From positions 1 through 10,155 of the forward strand of contig JAKABE010000088.1 in NCBI GenBank assembly GCA_021801945.1: a stretch of 10,155 nt of DNA, written 5' to 3'. Made by a program: the position numbers and the translations under genes. The notes below the pieces were generated by a model. It made no database searches. It worked only from the letters and a program-made list of their open reading frames with translations, and was not told the origin of the DNA. Positions 1-4,949 of this stretch are shown here, piece by piece. This DNA is from Acidobacteriota bacterium (lineage in GTDB: Bacteria; Acidobacteriota; Terriglobia; Terriglobales; Acidobacteriaceae). Each line of letters opens with the position of its first letter. The first letter of the stretch is position 1.

Positions 1-255
1 TTCACCTTTCCTCCCGGCATCCAGTTGACCCCCGAGGGAGCCAACCGCTACGTCGCGCCGCCAGGAGCGAAGGCGGCGATCGCAAAGGGTGCTTCCATCC
101 ATCAGGGCGCTCTGGAGACCGCCAACCAGGACGTGATCACGGGTTCCCTGGACCTGATCGTCATGCAGCGCCAGGCGGAGATGATGCAGAAGGCGGTGAC
201 CCTGTTCCACACCGACTTGAACAAATTCGCGGCGGAGGATCTGCCCAAGGTGTGA
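1..255 (+). CDS. flgF: FlgF-like flagellar rod protein, C-terminal fragment
   Basis: The frame is open from base 1 and ends at the TGA at 253-255, giving 84 residues of a protein whose start lies outside the window. The TTG at 25 is not a credible start, because reading is continuous before it. The fragment shows the C-terminal signature of the FlgF/FlgG rod and hook family: a QGALE.AN turn, then a long amphipathic helix (DVITGSLDLIVMQRQAEMMQ) and a tail with VTLFHTDLNKFA. In the family this helix packs with the N-terminal helix in the D0 core of the rod. Position just before flgG favours FlgF, the proximal rod protein, over a second FlgG. The family is clear. The FlgF assignment is an inference from gene order and from the tail, which differs from the QRAYE...K tail of the FlgG that follows. 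Confidence 0.85.
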   Translation, partial: FTFPPGIQLTPEGANRYVAPPGAKAAIAKGASIHQGALETANQDVITGSLDLIVMQRQAEMMQKAVTLFHTDLNKFAAEDLPKV

Positions 256-260
256 AAAGC

Positions 261-369
261 CAGTTCTGAGTACGCAGTTCACAGCGGACTGGGAGGTGCA
301 TGCGTTGATAAGCGCCAGTTCTGAAGCACCACGAAAACTGCGAAGTATGAACTACGAACTTTGAACTGC
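261..369 (+). repeat. flgF-flgG spacer with degenerate 7-bp repeats and an inverted repeat
   Basis: The 130-base spacer holds no gene. It has GTTC-containing heptads at 261-267 (CAGTTCT) and 275-281 (CAGTTCA). Three GAAC heptads in tandem follow at 346-366 (TATGAAC, TACGAAC, TTTGAAC). GCCAGTTCTGA occurs twice, at 259-269 and 314-324. GCAGTTCA (274-281) and TGAACTGC (362-369) form a perfect 8-bp inverted repeat, so the flgG leader could fold just upstream of its AAGGAG ribosome binding site at 375-380. I see no convincing promoter here. Confidence 0.6.
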
Positions 370-385
370 ACTTGAAGGAGCCATC

Positions 386-1174
386 ATGATTCGAGCCTTG
401 TACACCGCAGCCAGCGGCATGAGCGCGCAGCAGTTGAACCTGGACACCATCGCCAACAATCTGGCCAACTCATCGACCACGGGCTTCCGCCAGTTGCGCT
501 TGCAGTTCCAGGACATGGTCTACCAGAACCTGATCACCCCAGGAGCGGCCGAGAGCCAGAACACGGTCTCGGCCGGACTGCAGATCGGCCTGGGAACCAA
601 GTCGGCGGCCACCGAGGTCATCAATACCCAGGGCTCGCTGAACGAGACCGACAATCCCCTGGATCTGGCCATCGAAGGCGCAGGGTTCTTTCAGGTGCAG
701 ATGCCCGACGGCACCATCGCCTATACCCGGGCCGGCCAGTTTCACCTGAACAACCAGGGCACCATCGTGACCACGGACGGCAATCCGCTGATCCCGACCA
801 TCACGATTCCTCCCAACGCCACGTCGGTCACCATCACCCAGTATGGGGTGGTGAACGCGACCCTGCCCGGCCAGCAGAACCCCTCGCAGTTGGGGCAGAT
901 TCAACTGGCTACCTTCCCCAATCCGGGGGGTCTGGAAAGCATGGGCAACAACCTGCTCCAGGCCACGCTCACCTCCGGCGATCCGGTGCTCGATAACCCG
1001 GGCGGGACCGAGGGGTTGGGCACCTTGCAGCAGGGGTATCTCGAAAACTCGAATGTGGACGTAGTCACCGAGTTTGTGCAGATGGTGCTGGCGCAGCGGG
1101 CTTATGAATCGAACTCGAAGGTGGTGAAGGCCGCCGACACCATGTATTCGGAAGTCAACAACATGGCGCAATAA
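386..1174 (+). CDS. flgG: Flagellar distal rod protein FlgG
   Basis: FlgG polymerises into the distal rod, the drive shaft that passes through the P and L rings and joins the hook; it is exported by the flagellar type III apparatus and needs no signal peptide. The 262 residues are the usual FlgG length. The N-terminal D0 helix carries NNLANSSTTGFR at residues 24-35, the rod/hook family motif. A FlgG-type segment follows (FQDMVYQNL...GLQIGLGT, about 41-72). Next are PLDLAIEGAGFFQV and YTRAGQFHLNNQG of the central beta domain, and the C-terminal helix NVDVVTEFVQMVLAQRAYESNSKV. The ATG at 386 has AAGGAG at 375-380 and begins MIRALYTAASGM, typical of FlgG, so the start is secure. The following flgA start lies 45 bases after the stop, consistent with one transcript. 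Confidence 0.97.
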   Translation: MIRALYTAASGMSAQQLNLDTIANNLANSSTTGFRQLRLQFQDMVYQNLITPGAAESQNTVSAGLQIGLGTKSAATEVINTQGSLNETDNPLDLAIEGAGFFQVQMPDGTIAYTRAGQFHLNNQGTIVTTDGNPLIPTITIPPNATSVTITQYGVVNATLPGQQNPSQLGQIQLATFPNPGGLESMGNNLLQATLTSGDPVLDNPGGTEGLGTLQQGYLENSNVDVVTEFVQMVLAQRAYESNSKVVKAADTMYSEVNNMAQ

Positions 1175-1218
1175 TCTTGAGATTTTGAGTGCAGAACTGG
1201 CGGGAAGGGAACGGAAGG

Positions 1219-1737
1219 ATGGCAAGGCTGGGAGCGGGATCGGGGTGGATCATGCTGGCGGTTTTACCGGCGACGCTCGCCGCCGGCCAGGCCAAGGGGG
1301 ATGGCCGCGCTGCCGCGCATCTTCCACCCTCTCCGGCGATGACGGCTACGGTCCGGCCGGGCGCGGAGATCTTTCGCGAGATCGACGATCCGGGGACCGG
1401 CAATCGATGGCTGCTCGAGCGGGATCCGGATCATCCGGGCGGACCGGGACGGATGGTGCTGGCCGCGCCGGGGGTGAGTGGAGGCGCCGGATCGGCAAGG
1501 GCGACAGCGCAGGCCGCGCGCACGCCGCTGCTTCCCGTGATTCGCGCCGGAGAACGGGTGATCGTCGAGGAGAACACGCCTCTGGTTGAGGCGCGTCTGG
1601 AGGCGATCGCCCTGGCTCCGGCACTGGCGGGTTCGGTCTTCGCGGTGCGCCTGCAGATTGGTGGCAAGGTGGTTCGGGCGGTGGCGCTGGGTCCGGGCCG
1701 GGCCGCCTTCGCCAGCCAGATTGGTGACCGGCCATGA
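1219..1737 (+). CDS. flgA: P-ring assembly chaperone FlgA, short form
   Basis: This is a probable periplasmic chaperone for P-ring (FlgI) assembly, 172 residues long. I chose the ATG at 1219 because AGGGA lies at an appropriate distance upstream and the protein then opens with a signal peptide (MARLGAG...IMLAVLPATLAAG). A GTG at 1189 in frame would add ten polar residues and hide the signal. The C-terminal ~70 residues match the end of FlgA: VIRAGERVIVEE, then LEAIALAPALAGSVFAVRLQ, then GGKVVRAVALGPGRAAF. This is the repeated 'GD.I.V.....GKVV.G.V.GPG' beta pattern of the FlgA chaperone domain. The region between the signal and residue ~95 is Gly/Pro/Arg-rich, and I do not recognise a SAF domain in it. 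The stop overlaps the flgH start (ATGA at 1734-1737). The call rests on the C-terminal domain and the position between flgG and flgH. Confidence 0.8.
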   Translation: MARLGAGSGWIMLAVLPATLAAGQAKGDGRAAAHLPPSPAMTATVRPGAEIFREIDDPGTGNRWLLERDPDHPGGPGRMVLAAPGVSGGAGSARATAQAARTPLLPVIRAGERVIVEENTPLVEARLEAIALAPALAGSVFAVRLQIGGKVVRAVALGPGRAAFASQIGDRP

Positions 1738-2465
1738 GGATGCGTTCGCGTGGCGGGATGGTCCTTTGCCTGTCGCTGGCGGTGGCCGCGGCCCTGCCGC
1801 AGCAGGTGGCCGCGAAGCGGCAGAAGTCTTTGGGACCGCACAAGATGAGCCCGCCCGAGCAGTCGCTGGAGAACTACATCCAGAGGGTGCGCGCCGAGCA
1901 CGCAGCGGAGGTCAAGACGCCCGGCTCGCTCTGGAGCCCGCAGGGCCAACTGGTGCGGCTGGGGACCGATGTGAAGGCCTATCGGCTCCACGATGTCGTG
2001 ATGATCGTCGTCAGCGAGAGCCTGACAGCCTCGACTGCAGGCCAGGTGAAAGATGCCCGGGCTTCGAACGCCAACTCGGGTCTGACGGCGCTGTTCGGCG
2101 CGCTCAAGGCCTCAAACAGCATGCAGAACCTGGTGGGCGCCAACGCCGCATCGGGACTGACGGCGCAAGGGCAGAGCACGACAGACTCCAGCCTGCAGAC
2201 GACCTTTGGCGCAGAGGTGGTCGATGTGCTGCCCAACGGGATGCTGGTGGTCCAGGCGACCCGGCAGTTGACCTTCTCCCAGCAGACGCAGCTGATCACG
2301 CTGCGCGGGCTGGTGCGGCCCTGGGACGTCAGCGCACAGAACCAAGTGCAATCGTCGGCCATGACGGACCTGGAGCTGGAGGTCACCGGCAAAGGGATCG
2401 TGAACGACTCCACCTACCGGCAAAGCCCGCTGGTGCGCTTTCTTCAGAGGTTGCTGGTGTTTTGA
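1734..2465 (+). CDS. flgH: Flagellar L-ring protein FlgH
   Basis: FlgH forms the outer-membrane L ring around the rod. This copy has 243 residues, near the family norm. Residues 1-27 look like a Sec signal peptide: basic MRMRSR, a hydrophobic core, and possible cleavage after VAA. The family core begins with GSLWSPQGQL (about 64-73), then TDVKAYRLHDVVMIVVSESL. The C-terminal half has EVVDVLPNGMLVVQATRQL, LRGLVRPWDVS, NQVQSSAMTDLELEVTGKG and a hydrophobic end, as in other FlgH proteins. The start is fixed by the ATGA overlap with flgA; no strong Shine-Dalgarno precedes it, which suggests coupled translation. Typical FlgH is a lipoprotein. Here the only cysteine in the signal region is C12, preceded by M-V-L, which is not a lipobox and lies too early in the signal, so lipidation looks absent. 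Confidence 0.95.
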   Translation: MRMRSRGGMVLCLSLAVAAALPQQVAAKRQKSLGPHKMSPPEQSLENYIQRVRAEHAAEVKTPGSLWSPQGQLVRLGTDVKAYRLHDVVMIVVSESLTASTAGQVKDARASNANSGLTALFGALKASNSMQNLVGANAASGLTAQGQSTTDSSLQTTFGAEVVDVLPNGMLVVQATRQLTFSQQTQLITLRGLVRPWDVSAQNQVQSSAMTDLELEVTGKGIVNDSTYRQSPLVRFLQRLLVF

Positions 2466-2513
2466 AGAGAACCGGCCCAGGGGCTGGCCGTAGCGGAAAC
2501 GGAACCAGGGTTA

Positions 2514-2534
2514 GAAAGTCGGGAATCGGGGATC
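2514..2534 (+). repeat. Degenerate heptamer repeat upstream of flgI
   Basis: Within the 102-base flgH-flgI spacer, three consecutive 7-mers share their ends: GAAAGTC (2514-2520), GGGAATC (2521-2527) and GGGGATC (2528-2534). The spacer is purine-rich on this strand up to the flgI start. No promoter or terminator is evident, so the spacer is probably an untranslated part of the operon mRNA. Confidence 0.5.
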
Positions 2535-2567
2535 AGAACAGAAATGAGAGCGGGCTGGGGATAGGCG

Positions 2568-3734
2568 ATGCGAGTGGCAAAACGGGACGGACTACAACGA
2601 CAATCCAGAGCGTGGATCGGGCGGTTGGCGATGTTGATTCTGACGCTGTTGGCTGTGGCCATGAACCACGCTCAGGACGGGGGACAACTGGCGCGGATCA
2701 AGGATGTGGCCAGCATCGAAGGGATTCGCGACAACCAGTTAGTCGGCTACGGGCTGGTGGTGGGACTGCGCGGCACCGGCGACAGCCAGCAGACTGTCTT
2801 TCCGGCGCAGACTCTGGTCTCGGCACTGGAGCGGATGGGCGTGACTGTGCCCCAGACCGGCACCATGAGCGTCAACAACATGCAGGTGAAGAACATGGCC
2901 GCTGTCTTCGTGATCGCCACGCTGCCGCCCTTCAGCCAGCCCGGAGAAAGGATTGACGTGACCGTCTCCTCGGCCGGGGATGCGCGCTCGCTCGAGGGCG
3001 GCATCCTGCTGATGACGCCACTCTACGGCCCGGACGGGCAGATCTTCGCCCAGGCCGAAGGGTCTTTGGTCCTGGGCGGTTATGTGGTGGCCTCGGGAGG
3101 GAACAGGCAGCAGATGAACGATCCCACCACGGGGCGCATCCCCGACGGAGCGATCGTGGAGCAGGCGGTGCCCTTCAGTCTGAGCCAGATGCATGTGATC
3201 CATGTCCTTCTGAACGATGCTGACTTCCATACGGCGGAACGGATGGCGGCGGCCGTCAATCGCATCATGGGCTCGGCCCGCGCGCACGCCGTCAACAGTC
3301 GCCTGGTAGAGGTTGCTGTGCTGCCACATGAGGATATCGCGGCCTTGCTGGACAAGGTGGAGTCGGTTCCGATCGAGGTCTATCCGCGCGCCCGGGTGGT
3401 GGTGGACGAGCGCACGGGGACGGTGGTGATCGGAGGCAGGGTGCGCTTGCGGCCGGTTTCGATTTTGCATGGAGGGCTGGAGGTGAATGTGGTCTCTACC
3501 GTCGAGGTCTCGCAGCCCAACCCGCTGTCTGCTGGGACGACCCAGGTGGTGCGGCAGACGGCCGTCCAGGCCCAGGACAAGCCGGTGAATGAGATCAATC
3601 TCAAGGAAGGGGCGACGGTGGAGGATTTGGTCAGGGAGTTGCAACGTACCGGAGCAGGTGCGCGCGACGTGATCTCCATCCTGCAGGCGATGAAGGCGGC
3701 CGGCGCTCTGGAGGCCGATCTGGAGGTGTTGTGA
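2568..3734 (+). CDS. flgI: Flagellar P-ring protein FlgI
   Basis: FlgI assembles as the P ring in the peptidoglycan layer around the rod, with FlgA as chaperone. The 388 residues fit the family. The mature N-terminus carries the signature RIKDVASIEGIRDNQ, then LVGYGLVVGLRGTGD (about residues 43-72). This is followed by QTLVSALERMGV, MQVKNMAAVFVIATLPPF, GERIDVTVSSAGDARSLEGG and LLMTPLYGPDGQIFAQAEGSL. The C-terminus has KEGATVEDLVRELQRTGA and the closing ILQAMKAAGALEADLEVL, both typical. The ATG at 2568 gives a basic n-region (RVAKRDGLQRQSR), then a hydrophobic segment near 20-32 and likely signal cleavage close to A35. An in-frame ATG at 2631 would leave a shorter signal peptide but has a weaker ribosome binding site. 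The stop shares a base with the flgJ start (TGATG). Confidence 0.97.
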   Translation: MRVAKRDGLQRQSRAWIGRLAMLILTLLAVAMNHAQDGGQLARIKDVASIEGIRDNQLVGYGLVVGLRGTGDSQQTVFPAQTLVSALERMGVTVPQTGTMSVNNMQVKNMAAVFVIATLPPFSQPGERIDVTVSSAGDARSLEGGILLMTPLYGPDGQIFAQAEGSLVLGGYVVASGGNRQQMNDPTTGRIPDGAIVEQAVPFSLSQMHVIHVLLNDADFHTAERMAAAVNRIMGSARAHAVNSRLVEVAVLPHEDIAALLDKVESVPIEVYPRARVVVDERTGTVVIGGRVRLRPVSILHGGLEVNVVSTVEVSQPNPLSAGTTQVVRQTAVQAQDKPVNEINLKEGATVEDLVRELQRTGAGARDVISILQAMKAAGALEADLEVL

Positions 3735-4102
3735 TGGCTTCGATTGTGGCACCAGCCGCGGCCAAGTCACCTGCGCATCCGGATGAGACGGTGCCGCAGC
3801 CCAAGTTGGTTCGGGCCGCACACGAGTTCGAGGGAATGATGATGAAGGAACTGCTGAAACCGATGACGGAAGGCGATGCGCTAACCGGCGGCGAAGGCGA
3901 CGACGCCGATCTGGACGCGGGCTCAGGCGGGGCGTTGGCCGAATTTGCCTCTGAGGCTCTCGGCCAAGCGGTCAGCGCGGGGGGCGGCTTTGGGATCGCA
4001 AACTTGATTCTTCGCCGGCTCTCCCACTCCGGCACCCAACACGGAATTGGGAAGGTAACCACAAAATTGCACGGCAATACCGTGATGAGAACGCCTGAAT
4101 GA
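3734..4102 (+). CDS. flgJ: Rod-binding protein, FlgJ N-terminal-domain type
   Basis: This 122-residue cytosol-made, type III-exported protein corresponds to the rod-capping half of FlgJ. VRAAHEFEGMMMKELLKPM (about residues 26-44) matches the FE..F...LL..M helix of the rod-binding domain. GALAEFASEALGQAVSAGGG and GIANLILRRL (about 66-96) match its second conserved helix with the SGGLGIA-type turn. The C-terminal muramidase domain of enterobacterial FlgJ is absent, so peptidoglycan opening must come from another protein. The ATG at 3734 has a strong GGAGGT at 3722-3727 inside the end of flgI and overlaps the flgI stop by one base. Residues 97-122 form a polar tail beyond the usual domain end, encoded by visibly less GC-rich DNA. 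A candidate sigma-28 promoter begins two bases after the stop. Confidence 0.88.
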   Translation: MASIVAPAAAKSPAHPDETVPQPKLVRAAHEFEGMMMKELLKPMTEGDALTGGEGDDADLDAGSGGALAEFASEALGQAVSAGGGFGIANLILRRLSHSGTQHGIGKVTTKLHGNTVMRTPE

Positions 4103-4103
4103 C

Positions 4104-4130
4104 TAGAGTGATTAGCAGCGAAGCCGATAG
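4104..4130 (+). promoter_or_regulatory. Candidate sigma-28 (FliA) promoter for flgM-flgN-flgK
   Basis: TAGAGTGA at 4104-4111, then 11 bases, then GCCGATAG at 4123-4130. The enterobacterial FliA consensus is TAAAGTTT-N11-GCCGATAA. The -10 element matches at seven of eight positions, the -35 element at five of eight, and the spacer is exactly canonical. Transcription would begin near 4136-4138, just before the flgM ribosome binding site AAGGAG (4138-4143), giving a very short leader. The promoter lies between the flgJ stop and flgM, where a class-3 promoter is expected. Confidence 0.7.
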
Positions 4131-4151
4131 ACCGGGCAAGGAGCAAACTCT

Positions 4152-4457
4152 ATGGATATTCGCAGCAGTATGGATGGCCTGAGGTCGCTGCTGGGGGTGG
4201 ATGCAGCCCAAGCGCCCGCCGGCCATGCCAAGGGCTCCGCAGCGGCGAACACGGGCAGCGCGCTGGGCAGCGACCGGGCGACGCTGAGCAGCGCGGCCAG
4301 CGAGGTTCTCGAGACGGCTGTCCAGGATGGTGTGCGCATGGATAAGGTGGCCTCCGTTCAGGTCGCGCTGGGGACCGGAACCTACAATGTGCCGGCCTCA
4401 GCGGTGGCTTCAAAGCTCGTCGATGCAATGCTCGGCGGAGGGCAGCAGCGGGGCTGA
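4152..4457 (+). CDS. flgM: Anti-sigma-28 factor FlgM
   Basis: FlgM binds and inhibits sigma-28 (FliA) in the cytoplasm and is exported through the completed hook-basal body, which releases late-gene expression. The protein has 101 residues, the usual FlgM size. The N-terminal ~40 residues are Ala/Gly/Ser-rich and probably disordered, as expected of the export region. DRATLSSAA (about 41-49) matches the conserved D.a.LS..a segment. RMDKVASVQVALGTGTYNV, then ASAVASKLVDAML (about 62-95) is the classic sigma-binding helix pattern (KV..ir.ai..GtY.v....vA.kLid.ml). The ATG at 4152 has AAGGAG eight bases upstream. Its promoter looks sigma-28 dependent, so FlgM probably controls its own synthesis. 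The spacer to the next gene (4458-4601) holds two copies of the 8-bp palindrome CCGCGCGG (4535-4542, 4558-4565) and nothing else I can assign. Confidence 0.95.
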   Translation: MDIRSSMDGLRSLLGVDAAQAPAGHAKGSAAANTGSALGSDRATLSSAASEVLETAVQDGVRMDKVASVQVALGTGTYNVPASAVASKLVDAMLGGGQQRG

Positions 4458-4601
4458 GACGCAGGCTGGACTCTGTCGGTCCTCCCATGTCCATCGCTGG
4501 AAAACTCCGGCCCGAGGCAAGTCGGGGCAGCCTCCCGCGCGGACCGGGTGGCGCTGACCGCGCGGCGTCAAGGCGCGGCCGGCTGGAAAGGGAAGCGAGC
4601 G

Positions 4602-4949
4602 ATGCAGGCGAAGACGCGCCTGATATACCCGGAATTGAAGGATCTGGTGGCAGAGGCGTCGCGGGCGCTGGCGCGGTTAGATGCCCCGCGGCTGGCCGCG
4701 CTGGCGCTTTCGTGCCAGGCGCTCAACCGGGATGTTTCCCCACTGGAGACGGACGAGAAGAGGGAATTGGCGCGTCAGGCCCGTGAAGCGGCAGCGGATA
4801 TGGCTGTCTTCGCGAGAGTGCTGGAGGCGACGCGCGCCAATTTGCGGGTGATGGACCGCTTGCGGGAGTTGCGCGCAGGCCGGTTGGAGTACAGCGAGCG
4901 CCAGGCGCGGGGCTATGCAGACTCGGAGAGCGGGCATGGGAACAATTAA
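4602..4949 (+). CDS. flgN: Putative FlgN-like export chaperone
   Basis: This 115-residue, almost entirely helical protein has no signal peptide or membrane segment. It shows two long charged/Leu-rich helical stretches (about 10-40 and 50-100). The C-terminal segment EATRANLRVMDRLRELRAG, then LEYSERQARGY resembles the FlgN pattern of an N..N...L..L helix followed by a tyrosine-glycine element that binds client tails. FlgN-type chaperones keep FlgK and FlgL export-competent, and both genes follow here, which is the strongest support. The ATG at 4602 has GGGAAG at 4590-4595; an in-frame GTG at 4548 would add 18 residues but has no good ribosome binding site. The last 14 bases overlap flgK, indicating coupled translation. 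Sequence similarity alone is weak, so the name depends on context. Confidence 0.72.
   Translation: MQAKTRLIYPELKDLVAEASRALARLDAPRLAALALSCQALNRDVSPLETDEKRELARQAREAAADMAVFARVLEATRANLRVMDRLRELRAGRLEYSERQARGYADSESGHGNN

Noticed and set aside
291..304. Possible sigma-54 -24/-12 element before flgG
   Set aside because: GG and GC are present, but the spacing is not the invariant ten bases between GG and GC.
304..311. GTTGATAA as a second sigma-28 -10 element before flgG
   Set aside because: Six of eight bases match, but no TAAA-like -35 lies at the required distance.
470..1225. A 251-codon open frame on the - strand opposite flgG
   Set aside because: It is fully covered by flgG, whose identity is certain. 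No motif or start signal supports it.
1586..2956. A 456-codon open frame on the + strand
   Set aside because: It overlaps flgA, flgH and flgI in another frame and has Arg/Gly-rich low-complexity translation. The overlapped genes have clear family motifs. It is a GC-rich shadow frame.
2739..3821. A 360-codon open frame on the - strand
   Set aside because: It lies opposite flgI, and its His/Arg/Gln-rich translation shows no domain. It is explained by codon bias of flgI.
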